Shown here piece by piece: positions 32,085 through 44,806 of a DNA stretch of 64,000 nt. Every line of letters begins with the position of its first letter. Within the stretch, counting starts at the first letter, position 1. The DNA is from Eurosta solidaginis (lineage: Eukaryota; Arthropoda; Insecta; Diptera; Tephritidae): NCBI RefSeq assembly GCF_040869045.1, contig NC_090320.1:144296941-144360940 (forward strand), written 5' to 3'. Position numbers and translations under genes: made by a program. Below the pieces are notes generated by a model. That model made no database searches. It saw nothing but the letters and a program-made list of their open reading frames with translations, and was not told the DNA's origin.

Positions 32085-32790
32085 TCCGGCATCCAACCAT
32101 GGGGAAGTGAGAATGGCAATATCTCGGCTAAAAAATCAGAAAGTGCCAAGTAATGACGGCATACCAGCCGGGCTGTTCAAATATCGAGGCGAAAAGTTGG
32201 TATAAGATAAAGAAGCAAAAAGTGTTGACGGATATAAATTCGAGACGGCGAAGGATTTCGTCTAGTTGGGAAGCAGCATTAAAAGCAAAAACAATGTCGG
32301 TCTAGAAATCAAACGGAGAATAACTCTCGCCAACAAGTGCTTCTTTAAGCAATTGAAAAGTAAAGTTCTCTTTCGACGACCAAAATTCTCGCTCCACAAT
32401 TCACTCATCATATTTGTTCTGATGTATGGCTCGAAATCATGGAAGGTGTCGAGAGAAGATGAGATGGCTCTTGGAGTATTCGAGAGAAAAGTTCTACGGA
32501 AGATTTATAATCCTATCCGTGATATCGACGGCGAGTATCGAAGGAGGTATATTGATAAGCTATATGAGCTTTTCGCAGATGACGATAGTGCAGCGAATAA
32601 AAACAGAAAGTTCCGCTAGCTAGGTCATGTTATGTGGATGAACGAATACGCTCCGGCAGTTTGTAAACAGAGGAAAGAGAAGACCTTCACTGAGTTGGGA
32701 GAGACAGAAGGAGGAAGCTTTGACCTCGCTTGATGCTTCCAATTGGCGACTGTTATCGCAAACCAGGGTTAGCTGACCTCACTGACGTAC
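32085..32790 (+). mobile_element. RTE-type LINE relic (plus strand)
   Basis: Encodes RMAISRLKNQKVPSNDGIP and GLFKYRGEKLV, then jumps to the C-terminal region (IKRRITLANKCFF; MALGVFERKVLRKIY; DGEYRRRY). The RT core between these is deleted. It matches the RTE copies at 58690-61885. Stops occur throughout. Confidence 0.75.
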
Positions 32791-34220
32791 TTCATTCTTA
32801 TATAACACTTCAATAAGTGCTGTATATTGAATTTTGGCAGACTTTACAGATGGCTTTCCACCAAACAAGAACTCCATAGTATAGAATAGGGCTTACAATC
32901 GTTGTAAAAACCTAATAAGAAAGAGGGCGATAAGCCCCACGTACACCCCAGCATTCTTTTACATGCATATAGTGCCCCTGAGGCCTTGTTCACCCTCTGC
33001 TCCACGTTGAGCTTCCATGACATCTTATTGTCTAGGATGACTCCTAGATATTTTGTGCAAGTTTTCTCCCGTAGGGTCACCCTTCCTAACTTAGGCCTGG
33101 TCCAAAACCTTGTACCTCTTTGTAAATAAGACCATATCCGTCTTCTCCGCGTTGACTTTCAACCCGACATTAGATTCCCAGGTATGAATATCCCGAAGCG
33201 CCCGATCCATCAAAGAACTAACTGTTGGAAGATACTTTCCACTTATGACAATTGCAACGTCATCTGCGTAAGCCGCAAGTTTTACGGGTCCCTCGTCGGA
33301 TCCCCTGAGCAGTTGGTTGATGACCAGCGTCCATAGAAGAGGTGATAGAACCCCTCCCTGTAGCGTGCCCCTGTCCACTGATTTCGTAGCCTCGTGCAAT
33401 CCCCATTGTGATGTAATCTTCCTTTAACATACAGCCGATCCATCTGGTTAAGGCTGGATGTACTTTAATGTAATAGAGACTATCTATAATCGCCTAGTTA
33501 GAAACATTATTGAAAGCCCCGGCAATGTCGAAGAAGACTCCTAGAGCATATTCCTAATATTCCAGGGCTTTCTCTATACTTATTACCACCCTATGCAATG
33601 CGGTGTCTACCGATTTGCCTTTGGTGTATGGTTGCTGTTTCTCATCCATGTTGGACTTTATGTACACATCTATCAGCCTCTCAAAGGTTTTGAGCAAAAA
33701 TGATGTTAAGCTAATGGGTCTATAGCCTTTGGAATACACGCTACCGATCTCACCCCCCCCCCTTTTTTTTTTTTGGTAGGAAAGCTACACGAGCAGTTCT
33801 CGAAAAGTGCGGTACAAGCGGTACACATCGGCCATGCTAAACCATCCAAAGCAGTGGGCCCAGACGGCATAGCCATGCCGATGCTTAAAAGCATAGGGAA
33901 AGAGGGTTTCCACCTTTGTCATACCCGAAAAAAGGAAAATGGCCAAGGTGGTCCCGCTACTAAAGCCTGGGAAACCAGCTAACATAGGAGAGTCATATCG
34001 CCCGATATCTCTCCTATCGCCAGTAGCCAAGATGCTTGAAGCCATTTTGCTCCCCTACTTCAAGGCAAATTTGCAGCTAGCCTGTCATCAGCATGGCTTT
34101 AGAAAACTCCATAGAACCACCACCGCGCTAAATGCCATTAGCACCCAGATAAATTGTGGTTTAAATCAGAAGCCCCACCATAGAACAGTACTCGTAGCGC
34201 TAGACCTATCAAAAGCTTTT

Positions 34221-34264
34221 CATGCCTATCATGGCAAACATCGGATGGGTTACGGCGGGAGTTA
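34221..34264 (+). repeat. Harbinger left TIR
   Basis: Pairs with 37016-37058. The first 19 bases are identical between arms, then a few substitutions and one indel. Confidence 0.92.
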
Positions 34265-34413
34265 AATCGTTCCGCACTTGATTCACTTTCTTGCTAAAAT
34301 GCTATCATTGAATCCGACGGATGCACTGCATTACAATCCGTCAACTGTATTATCAACATAATCAGCTGTGCAATAATTTCAAAACACAAATAAATATTTG
34401 TTCAATGTGTAAT

Positions 34414-35676
34414 ATGGATTCAATAGCGTTTTATTTAGATTTTGATGAAAACACAAATAAGGATGCAAGACGAACCCGGAAGCAAGTAAGAGATACAGCT
34501 GTTGAGGTACTCCGGTTACCTGATGATGTGTATGTTCACGGAGAATATATATTTAGAACAGTTGACGTTGTCAATTTATGTGTACTCCTTAGATTTGTTA
34601 AACAGTTCCGGCTCAATAAGTTAGCCTTTCAATATGTTCTGGATATATAAAAGCGGGAAATGCCTCCCGCTCGCAACTCATGGTCAATATCAACAGAGCT
34701 TAAACTAGAATCCTGTCTAAGATTTTTTGCTGAAGGGGGCTATCAAAATGGTACTGGACAAGATTTTAATATTGGCATGGCGCAATCCACAGTTTCCACA
34801 TCACTGTCCGACGTTCTTAATATTTTAGAAGCAACACTATGCCCTAGATGGATCAGCCTGACAATGACGGAGACTGAAAAGCTTGAAGCCAAAAGGTATT
34901 TTTTTGGAAAAACAAGAATTCCTGGTATAGTTATGTGTGTAGATGGCACCCATATACAAATTTTAAAACCTGCTGGGGACAATGCACACCTTTATTATAA
35001 GAGCAAAGGGTATTACAGGATTAATGCCATGATTGTAAATTAATTTCCACAATATAATTTACTACGAAAATAATTTCCTTTCTTAAGATATGTGACCATA
35101 AGTTGCGAATAAGATATGTGAATAGCAGATATGCAGGTGCTAGTCACTATTCCTTTATTTGGGAAAATAGCGATGCTTCAACATATTTCCAAGCCTTGTA
35201 CGAAAATGGAGACAGAAGCACAAGATTGTTGGGTATGCATTTAAGAAAAAAAAATGTAACCATACATTTGTAATTTTGTTTTACTTAATCTTGCCCTAGG
35301 TGACTCTGGATACCCACTTTTACCCTGGCTGATAACACCCTTTCGAAATGCTGGAGCTAATACACCCCAAAGCCGATTCAATAAAAGTGATAGCTCGGGT
35401 CGCAATATTGTTGAATGCACTATAGGTGTTTGGAAGAATTGGTGTCGATGCCTGCTTTCCGCTGGCCAACTTCATTATTCTCCAGAAAAAGTGGCTCAAA
35501 TTGTAAACGTTGCGGCGGCACTTTATAACATTCGAATCCATTACAATATTTCAGAGGAATATTTAGACGGGGTTTATGAAAACGATGATTATGAAATAGG
35601 TGAACCTGTACAACACCAAAGATATACAAATGAAGCAAACCAAATTCGCAATGAAATGTTACAGAGCTTTTTGTGA
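34414..35676 (+). pseudogene. Harbinger transposase (HARBI1-like DDE), one in-frame stop
   Basis: Three exons fit: 34414-35034, 35088-35232 and 35300-35676. Introns are 35035-35087 (GTAAAT...TTAAG) and 35233-35299 (GTATGC...CCTAG), and both junctions keep phase. N-terminal helices (FRLNKLAFQYVLDI) run into a TAA at 34648-34650, then the same frame continues (ARNSWSISTELKLESCLRFF, helix-turn-helix region). The DDE core shows MCVDGTHI (first D), GDSGYPLLPWL (second D) and NIVECTIG (E), so the catalytic triad is kept. The single stop is the only clear lesion. Confidence 0.88.
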
Positions 35677-35816
35677 AAGAAAATATATTTATTTTCTCTA
35701 AACATATGTATATATTTGTTAAAATTAAATAAAAAAAAGCCTTCCTGGCAAATGTTGCACTTTAAAAACTAAAGCTAAAAAAAATCACTAATTCAGTCAG
35801 ATTTGAATACTTAAAC
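35677..35816. other. Convergent gap between the Harbinger genes
   Basis: AT-rich 140 bp between the two convergent stop codons, with an AAATAAA stretch suitable for polyadenylation near 35727. Confidence 0.5.
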
Positions 35817-36720
35817 TTATTTTTTAGGTGTCAGTTGTTTGTTGATCCCTCCTAGCTCAATACTTAAAAGTTCTTTTTTTACCCTCAATTTTTCAACAGA
35901 ATTCGTCTCCATAGCGATATTGTGCCTTTTTGTCTCTTCAAGAAAAGCTTGGAGAATTTCATTATTTTTTTTCTGGTAATCACCCAGCCTTTCTACCGAT
36001 CTAGTCAGTCGTTTTATATCATCTTTAACATTTCTAAAATGCAGTTCTTGCGCACCAACACATTCGCTAATTTTTGAATATAAGCTCTCCTGCATACCTG
36101 TTTGCTTTTCTAATAAATCAAATTGCTCTGGTCTCTTTTTTTTGCGTGCATTGCAAATATTTTGCTGATTTTCTACATTTTCATTTCCTAAGAACTCATG
36201 GTCCATGGCATCTCGTGAAGAATATAGATTGCTACCCTCACGAGTTCTCTTCGATGTAGATGGAGTAATGTCATCAACCGTCAGCTCTAAATTTATTGGA
36301 GTGGTATTCTCAGTTATTTTCTTCTGAGGAACTCCAAACTGCTTTGTATTTCTAATGCCACCGACACAGTCATTTAGACCTACTAAATCAGTAACATCCT
36401 TCCAAACTAGTTAGTGGTTGTTGCCCATTTTCTCCTCCACTAGTTGCTTGCATTTCTCTTTTGTTGTGTGCCAACTTTTTCTTAACTGCAGACTTAAAGT
36501 CTGACCAAACCTAAAATTAATACGTAATTAAGTATATTTTCAATTAACTATTGAATCATCTACAAACCTTTTTCCATTCTGCAATGGTTTTCGATGGAGG
36601 TCATAGAGAGTTGAGATCATCACGCACGCCTTCCCAATATTGTTCTACCTCGTTTGGAGCATTTCTTGTAAATTTTTTTGGCTATATCGGGATGCTCCTT
36701 CATTTTAGATACCTAGCATT
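35817..36720 (-). pseudogene. Harbinger Myb/SANT-like accessory protein
   Basis: 35817-36206 encodes the coiled-coil C-terminus (LLEKQTGMQESLYSKIS; RSVERLGDYQKKNNEILQ). Upstream (to the right), exon remnants give WSDFKSAVKKKLAHNKRE (36465-36515) and, across a probable intron (36516-36575), EVEQYWEGVRDDLNSL (36595-36660), typical of the SANT/MADF-like partner that helps transposase bind DNA. A stop after DDLNSL and two frameshifts (near 36420 and 36670) break it. Confidence 0.75.
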
Positions 36721-37015
36721 TAAACTGGTCCCTGCTGGTTGTGCGTTTCCTAAAAAAATGGAATTTTTAATATATATTACTCAAAAAAGATATATAAAAA
36801 TATTTTCTTTTACATTTTATTGCTCTCCATCTTTATTTTTATAAGATCCGCAACACAATGAACTACGGATGAGAAACGAGTAAATTTGTTTGAAACGCGG
36901 ATCGAACGCGTTATCGGTGATACCATTTATTTAATCGATCCGCGCACTACATTATCGATCCGCACACTGCTTTATCATGCGTTTATTATGATACCGAATA
37001 ACGTCGGATCGAGTA

Positions 37016-37058
37016 TAACTCCCTCCGCAACCATCCGACGTTTGCCATGATAGGCATG
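37016..37058 (-). repeat. Harbinger right TIR
   Basis: Reverse complement of the left TIR at 34221-34264, with only a few differences. Confidence 0.92.
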
Positions 37059-39549
37059 TTTGATACGGTCAACCATGGCACGTTACTGCAAGACTTGGAA
37101 GGGTATACCCTTCCTCCATGTCTTAAAAGGTGGACGGCAAATTATCTGGGTGACCGGCAGGCATTGGTGCAATTCAGAAACGAAAAAGAAGAATTAAACA
37201 AGGGGTGCCACAGGGTGGTTTCCTATCCCCACTTTTGTTAAATTTTTACATATCAAAACTACCTTCGCCACGGGAAGGAGTTACTATCGTTTCTTACGCC
37301 GATGACTGCACAATAATGGCCACAGGCCCGGGCCCACAGATCGATGAGCTTTGCAACAGAATAAACGGCTCCCTCCGTGATCTCTCCAGTTTTTTCGCCT
37401 CGCGAAACCTGGCATTATCACCGACTAAATCATCCGCGGCCTTATTTATAACTTGGACGTCCCAAATGTCGACCATTTTGAACATCCACTTTGATGGCAC
37501 TACGCTACCGACTATCCTACACCCCAAAATCTTGGGTGTGACGTTTGATCAGGATCTACATTTTGGTGAGCACGCAGCCGCAATTGTTCGTAAAATCCAT
37601 AGCCGTAATAAAATCCTCAAATCCCTTGATGGCAGTACTTGGGGAAAAGACAAAGAAACGCTCATTACCACATACAAAGCAATTGGCTAGCCGTTTGCGT
37701 GCTACGCGTCCCCTATATGGTCGCCACGCCTAAAAACTCCCCACTGGAAGAAGTTACAGGCCTGCCAAAATACTGCGCTCAGAACCGCCACGGGCTGTCT
37801 TCTTATGTCCCCAGAACACCATCTACATAATGAGGCGAGAATACTCCCCATCAGGGAGAGATATGAGATGCTAACCAAACAGTTCTTGTTGAATACCCAG
37901 AAACCTGGGCATCCCAACAGACATCTGATTGATGAGCCAACACCGCCTAGGGACTTAAGGAGTCATCTCCGTAAGCATTTTAAGGAAATACGTCACCTGA
38001 GAACTCAGCCGTATGAAGCAAAAAAACACAATCAGGTCCTTGGTGAACTCCACATCAGGCGTCGGACCTTTATGCCGGGAATTGGCGGTGAATCCAGTAC
38101 TTAGGGAACAGTATCCAAAACTTGCGGAAGAGGAACGCATACTCCCCAGGGAAACGCGAGTCACGCTGGCTCAACTTCGTTCTGGATACTGTAACAGGTT
38201 AAACTCTTACATATCCAGAATCAACCCCGACATACAAAATGTACTCCCCGCTTGCAATGTGTCCCCACATGACACCAAGCATCTCTTTAATTGTAATGTG
38301 GAACAAACGCCTCTAACACCCCTTTTATTATGGTCCATCCCTGTCAAAACAGCAAGTTTCCTTGGACTCCCGTTAGAATATATTGATGACAATTTGGGAT
38401 CGGTCGCAGCTATTAGGTGGGGCGAAACATTGCTACAACAACAACAACAACAACAGTGCGGTCTTATGCACCCATCGAATATTATTTCAAGCTATTCCAC
38501 CACCGCTCTACTTGAAACTTGTAGCATGACCGAGAATATACCATCTCGGCCCGGCGATTTAAACTTAGCAACCGTCTTCACTGCCCATTCGATCTTGGTG
38601 TCGGTGACCAAGCCCGGCACTACCCGCTCCGTGGTCGAAGTGTGAGTGCTGTCTGCTGGCTCTTCTAAACCGTCTCCCAATGGGAAATGTGTGTCGAAAA
38701 GCACCTCAAGGGATTCCTCACTATTACGTGACCATTCCCCGTTCTCTTTCTTTATTAGTCCCTGGACTATGTTTCCCTTTACTAGGACTTTTTTCAACCG
38801 TGCTGTTTCGCTGGAGCACTCTATGCCCACTCTAAGCTTTGTTATACGCAATCATAAGCGTCCTTGTTAGGAATTCATTAGACTTCTCCAGTTCCTCCAC
38901 ATTGGCAACCTCTTTGGTTTGTCCCAGTTTTGTTTCTATCTGTTTCTGGAATTTAGTCCAGTTGGTTGACCTAGGGTTTCTAAAGCTTCCTCCCCTCTCT
39001 ACCCTCTTTAGGGGGATGCTGAAGCTTATATAGGCATGGTGGGAGAAGGATGGTCTATCAAGAACCATCCGATCATACCTTGATATATCACGCTCGGAGC
39101 TCAATGTAATATCCAGAACATTGCTGCATGTTGGACCAATGTATGTAGGGACAGTTCCCCTGTTGGCTATCTGCAAATTGGTTTGCAGGATGTAACCAAA
39201 TAGAAATTCGCCCCTCTCGTTCGTATCTGCTCCTCCCCACGCATTGTGGTGCGCATTTGCGCCCTTTCTCCTCTACTAGCCTCTTGCACTCCATCGGTGG
39301 AACCTCCGCAGCATGGGCCATGTAGCAGGATGCCAGGATAAATGCCTGCTTATTCTTTTGCTCAACGGCCACCACTACGCGGCCCTCAATAGTGTAATTA
39401 GGCAGCATATATGAATGCAGCTGTTTCCTTACCATTACTACAGCTCGCACCCGTCCTTCCGTTTGCGCGTAGTAATCGCCAAATCCGCGTCCAGAACGTT
39501 TCCTCTCGTGGATCAGCGCTACGTCAAAAGAACCCTCCTCAAGGGTGGG

Positions 39550-40035
39550 AATAAAAATAGATGATAAGCTGAATTTCAACCAGCACGTGGATTATACGTT
39601 AGGAAAAATAGCGAAAAAGTTATATTTTATACAACGAACCAGCAAATATTTAAATAGAAGGTATAAAATCATCATCTACAGATCTATAATCGAACCTCAT
39701 TTTATTTATTGCCCAAATACATTTTTCATCTTGCGAGATAGTCAGATCTACAAGCTACAAAAGCAACAGAATCGAGCTATGAGATTCATTCTCAAAAAAC
39801 GGTATGACACACCTATCAGAGACATGCTAAGCTCTCTTAATTGGCTTACCATTAGACAGTAACTTTTTTAGTATTTGAGGACTAATATAAAATATGTAAA
39901 AGATATGCACTCTGTAAATACTCGTAATAAAAATGATTTTAATCTGCCGTCTTATAAAACTGAAGCAGACAAATGTAATCTGTGTTATAAGGTCTTAAAT
40001 CCTATAATGAACTACCGAGTGATATTAAATCATGT
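39550..40035 (+). mobile_element. LINE 3' fragment (CR1/jockey-like), split by BEL
   Basis: 39545-39862 encodes the C-terminal region after the RT (GIKIDDKLNFNQHVDYTLGK; LNRRYKIIIYRSIIEPHF; RAMRFILKKRYDTPIRDML). Further degraded coding continues to 40035 (NELPSDIKSC) and resumes after the BEL element at 51889-51935 (DKFKQKLYNYC, stop). It is the same family as the minus-strand LINE at 62270-64000. Confidence 0.8.
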
Positions 40036-40533
40036 TGTTTAGGCAGGATGCCTAACTTTTTCCGCATCTGTCTGCGATCCCCACAATGCAACCCTGCGAA
40101 TCGATACTCGAATTAATTTGTAACCACCCACACCATCACCGCCACATGCATGTGCATGCATGTACATGTCGTGTATGTGTGTTTTTTGTCAGAACTCATG
40201 CATATGCATGTCGGGGTTGATGTGTGGGTGCCTTTCCCCTCCAAAACGGAGGATTTTGCGGGTCAACGGTTGTAGCTTGCTATACAACCGGCCTCTTGGA
40301 TTCTAATAGCCAACCAGCACGCATCTGCCGCCAACGACCTCCACTGTTTTCAAGAATATATTCAGGTAATATTGTAACCAGGTTATATATATATTCACAT
40401 AATAAATTACATCCATTATAACGAGAAATCTCGTCTACTTTCTTATTTCCCTATTTCCACACGCATATTCCCACTGAGATCGACCCGGTGCGCCCACCTC
40501 TCGCAAGGATCAGACGCACCCCGGCCGAACATT
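40036..40533 (+). repeat. BEL 5' LTR
   Basis: Starts TGTTTAGGCAGG and ends CCGGCCGAACA. It contains an alternating CATGCATG/TGTATG stretch (40144-40180) and ATATATAT near 40387. Near-identical to 51387-51883. Confidence 0.95.
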
Positions 40534-41385
40534 TGGTCCTTCGACCCGAAAAAGGAACCACAGCGATATAAATTACAGTCCACAACATAAGACCATAGCT
40601 GACCGCACAAATTTCAAATTCCTCACACAAAATTCATCCGAAAAAGAAGTTTGCCCACCAACGAAAAGTCTATGATATCATACCTGCGTGAAAAAAACAC
40701 TGAGAGATTAAGCCATCTTGCCACATCAGCACCAGAAAAAGCCAGAGTAAGTGCAATATTTCTTGCCACATTTTTTTTTGGTTAAAATAATAAATAAAGT
40801 GCGAAAAATTAATTTAAGTTGCCATACGTGAGTGTGAATAACCGCGAAAAGTGTGAAAAATTTATTAGTGTCGAAAACCAAAATTAAGTGCAAACGCGGC
40901 ACATTAACGTTGTCTTAAATTCCTTGTGACTATCTGGTCTGTCCCCCCACCAGCGGTAAGGCTCTCCGGACACAGCACAAGGAAGAGGTGCACATAACCT
41001 CACATATTAAAATCTAACGCCACACGGCTGTGGCAGGTTTCATTTTCTTTGCAAGCACTTTAATTTTCACTTGTTCAATCGACACAGTTTTCACTGAGTT
41101 TTTACACTTTTCGTCGAGTTTATATCAACGCGCGCACTTATTTCATAATAAAATTGAAGGTTGAAGTGGCGAGTGGCCCCTCCTTTACTTTACACAGTAC
41201 ACATCGGTGTTGCTACCCTCTGCTCTCTGTTTTAAGGCACACATAATCTGCAAAGTCAGACAAAAATAAACAAATTAAAATTAGTAACTAAAATTTTGCG
41301 TAATTTTAATAGTTGTTGGTTGGGTGATTCGCTCAGGTTTTCAAGTTTTATATCCCTTGGTTAATTCGCTCTCCACTTTTCAACC
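40534..41385 (+). other. BEL 5' leader
   Basis: Untranslated leader between LTR and gag. Contains the primer site and A-rich sequence; no gene. Confidence 0.6.
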
Positions 41386-42753
41386 ATGAACATGGACTCC
41401 TACATTAGATTGGCCGATCGAATAATCGAACTCGAGGCCGATTTTAATGATATCAATGCGGCTCTGCACACTGTACACACTCTTGCAATACAGCAAAAAG
41501 AGTTGCAAGCTAAGTGGGAAAAAGCAGAGAACGCCCTAGAAGAGTTGCTTGGCTCTGACACGCTCGACGCAAAGAAAATTGCAGCGGTCAAGATCAAGCA
41601 TAAAGCAGCATATGCCGTATTCTTGCGATGCATGTCGAACATGGCTGAACTTCAAGCCAAATTGAAGGAGGAAAAATATAGGGCAGTCAAACCTGAGGGA
41701 GAACGCGCGCGTCAACACAGTATCCGCCTGCCAGCTTGTGATACTGAGGTGTTTAAGGGCGACTACCTATCTTGGCCAACGTTTCGTGACCTGCTCACGG
41801 CCATATACAAAAACAACAGTCGCCTAAGCCCGGTAGAACAGTTGTTCCACCTCAATCAGAAAACTCAAGGTGAGGCAAAGGACATCGTCAAGAAATGTCC
41901 CTTGACAAATGAAGGCTTCGAAACAGCCTGGAAAAACCTATGTGAGAGATACGAGAATAAGCGGATTCTCGTAAACTTACAACTACAAATTTTGTTTAAT
42001 CTAAAAAAGATAGATAGCGAGTGCGGCAGCTCTATCAAAACCTTACAGCGCGACATAAATAATTGCTCGGCATCTTTAAAAACACATCAGATCGATGTTT
42101 CAAGTTGGGATGCGATTATTACCTATTTATGTTCGACAAAATTACCTGAAAATACGTTGGCTCTATGGGAGCAGAGCATTGACCACAAGACGGACATATC
42201 CAAGTGGGAGGATATGGACAAATTCTTGTCAAATCGTTTCCAGACACTTGAAACCGTGTGTGGTTTTACAGGGAATAGCACTTCTAAAGGGCAAAAGTCA
42301 AACACGTCGCGCCAGTCGACGGAAAACCCTACAAAAAGACTTGGTGCTTTTCAAACCAAAGTAACCAAGCCAACAACAAAATCAATATGTAAAATGTGCA
42401 AATCTACGGAGCACAGATTACGCAACTGTTCACGTTTTTGCGATTTAAACCCGGTAGAAAGGATTAAATTCGTCAAATCCACAAATGGCTGCCTGAATTG
42501 TTTATCCCCAGGACACACAGTGACGAGGTGCACCAGTTCATACAACTGTTCCAAATGCCACTCTCGTCACAACAAGCTCCTGCATGCGGACACACTTCAG
42601 CAACCGGCGGTACGAAATCCCTTCAAAGATGCGGATAATGCCCCATCAACTTCGGCACAGGCAAGGAAAAGACAGGAATCGGGACAACCACCTTCCTCTG
42701 CGAATCAGAATGTCAAATCTTGCCATGCCAATTCCAGCAGGGCGTGCTATTAG
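41386..42753 (+). pseudogene. BEL gag
   Basis: 455 codons from ATG at 41386 (MNMDSYIRLADRIIELEADF). The N-terminal coiled coil (to about residue 110) is followed by the Pao-type capsid region (LPACDTEVFKGDYLSWPTFRD) and two CCHC-like knuckles near residues 336-395 (CKMCKSTEHRLRNC, CLNCLSPGHTVTRC). The frame ends at 42753. The protease continues in another frame from 42720, so a frameshift separates them, although BEL/Pao elements normally use one long frame. Confidence 0.9.
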
Positions 42754-44806
42754 GAACTGCTCGCGTACACATTCACCATAATGGTACCGACTTCTCCGCG
42801 CGGGCATTAATTGATTCTGGGTCTGAATGTTCCTTTATAACTGAAATACTGAAACGCAGAATCAATTTGCCAGCGAGGAAAATGCATGCCCATGTTTCAG
42901 GCATCACAAATGCGGTGTCAGCTCAGGTGAAAGAAGCATCCAACATCGAATTACGTTCACCAGTGGATCCCTGCTTCAGCCTGACTACACCCGTACTAGT
43001 TCTAGCGAAACTCACTGGGAATCTTCCATCCTCCCATATTAACGCAATGACTATGCAGGCATTCCCAGACTTGATTTTGGCAGACAAGAGGTTCTACGTC
43101 AACGAAGACGTAGACCTCATACTTGGCGGAGACATATATCCCCACATTATAATGAGCGGTATAAAAAAGAATGTGCTAAACACACTCTTAGCCCAAGAGA
43201 CAGTGTTCGGTTGGATACTAACCGGTCGTATCGAATCACCGAATCCAACGAAGAGCATTATGTCTTTCTACAACGAGGTTGCGTTAGACAATCAACTCAA
43301 AGCTTTCTGGGAGGTAGAAAATGTACCCAAAAATAAAATATTAAATGAAGATGAAAGGTACTGCGAACAACTATTTAAAGAAACAACGCAGCGAAGTGAG
43401 AATGGAAGGTACACCGTGTCACTACCTTTCCGGCAGGATTACCCTAACAATATTAACTTAGGACCATCCCTGAAGCGTGCATGCTCTCAATTCTTCCGGA
43501 ATGAGGGGCGGCTAATAAAAAACCCAGATTTAGGTAAGGAATATGTTCGAGTGTTGTCAGAATATGAAACGCTCGGACATATGAGAAAATTGAAAAAGAA
43601 TATCCCATCCGACGATTCGGATCATTACTTCCTGCCCCACCACGCCGTTGTAAAAGCAGAAAGTACAACCACCAAGGTACGCGTAGTATTTAACGCCTCG
43701 AGCCCTACGGCCAGCGGTAATAGCTTAAACGATATTCTCCTCCCGGGCCCAGTTCTACAAGCCGATCTACCTATCCTTATATTACGATGGAGACTATACC
43801 GTTTTGTCTTCAATAGCGACATCTAAAAGATGTATCGTCAAATTTGGGTGAACGATAAGCACACCAAATTTCAACGTATTGTGCATCGCACGTCCCCGAA
43901 TGACCCTATTAGTCTTTATGAATTAACGACGGTTACCTTCGGAGTGAATTGCGCTCCATATCTCGCGATAAGAACGCTCCTACAACTGGCAGACGACGTG
44001 TCAGACTCACACCCTACAGCGGCTAACATACTACGAGAATACATGTATGTAGATGACGTGTTAGCGGGTGGACATACGATCACATCGACTATTAAAGCCA
44101 GAGATGAAATTCGTCAAATCCTACACTCAGCGGGCTTTCCACTTCGCAAATGGACATCCAATTCAGAGGACATTCTAAGGGACATCCCCAAAGCAGACCT
44201 GCTCAATGAAAACTTCCTGGCATTCCAAGATACCAGTTCAGTTAAAGCGTTAGGCATTCGATGGAATGCCCCCTCCGATTTATTTTATTTTAAAGCAGGG
44301 ACGCTGGACAACCCGGAAAACATTACGAAGAGAGCGATATTATCAGCAATCGCCAAACTTTTCGATCCCTTGGGATGGGTGGCACCAATGATCATTGTGG
44401 CAAAAATACTCATGCAGAGTATTTGGTTGGAAGGCACCGCTTGGGACGAACCAGTATCTACCAGTACGCTGGAACGCTGGAAAACCTTCACCGACCAATA
44501 CCATGAAATCGATAAAATCCGGATACCTAGATGGGTCAACTTTTCACCAGGAACCGACATCGAGATCCATGGATTTTGTGACGCATCCGAGAACGCTTAT
44601 GCAGCAGCCATTTACATGCGCGTCAAAACGGATGATAATGTCTGCACGAACCTGCTTCTAGCCAAAACCCGAGTAGCCCCAGTGAAAACTCTTTCTCTTC
44701 CACGTTTGGAACTTTGCGGAGCCGTGCTGTTAGCGGAAATCACCGAATCAATTTTCAGGAACCTCAAGTTGGGACCAGTGAAAGTGCACCTTTGGACGGA
44801 TTCAAC
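42720..44806 (+). pseudogene. BEL protease, reverse transcriptase and RNase H start
   Basis: Protease ALIDSGSECSFI lies near residue 30, then RT fingers (VVFNASSPTASGNSLND). A TAA at 43824-43826 falls in the FNSDI/KMYRQIWV block, in frame with what follows. RT continues at 43830 with NCAPYLAIRTLLQLA and the catalytic YVDDVLAG (near 44046). RNase H-like sequence follows (IHGFCDASENAYAAAIY; LPRLELCGAVLLAE) up to HLWTDST, where a 60-bp palindromic insertion adds stops. Confidence 0.9.

Larger units (their letters stand above)
34221..37058 (+). mobile_element. PIF/Harbinger DNA transposon
   Basis: Terminal inverted repeats of 43-44 bp (34221-34264 and 37016-37058, CATGCCTATCATGGCAAAC) are flanked by a 3-bp duplication TTT (34218-34220 and 37059-37061). 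It sits in the RT of LINE copy B; copy A near 12085 shows the empty site. It has the two expected genes: a DDE transposase (+) and a Myb/SANT-like partner (-). Total length 2838 bp. Confidence 0.93.
33814..38454 (+). mobile_element. Jockey-superfamily LINE (copy B), 5'-truncated
   Basis: Same family as 10026-13445, ending in a (CAA)n tail at 38434-38454. Target duplication AGTGCGGT at 33806-33813 and 38455-38462. Homology to copy A begins at about 33832 (GCTAAACCATCC), after 18 bases not found in copy A. RT is interrupted at the KAFDTVNH block by the Harbinger element. Frames: 33939-34220, 37059-37690 (SYADDCTIMATGP) and 38013-38455 (CNVSPHDTKHLFNC). A stop near 37690 and frameshifts near 37200 and 38090 break it. 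Confidence 0.88.
32826..39545 (-). mobile_element. LOA/R1-like LINE, split by a jockey-type LINE
   Basis: The minus-strand 3' part (32826-33813) carries RT blocks (YRPISLTSFLLKTFERLID; GTLQGGVLSPLLW; AAYADDVAIVIS). The 5' part (38463-39545) carries an endonuclease-like region (FDVALIHERKRSGRG, at 39500) and the RT N-terminal region (KFKSPGRDGIF). The two parts join in phase when the jockey insertion and one AGTGCGGT duplication are removed. The 3' end lacks RNase H and a tail. Stops and shifts abound. Confidence 0.8.
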
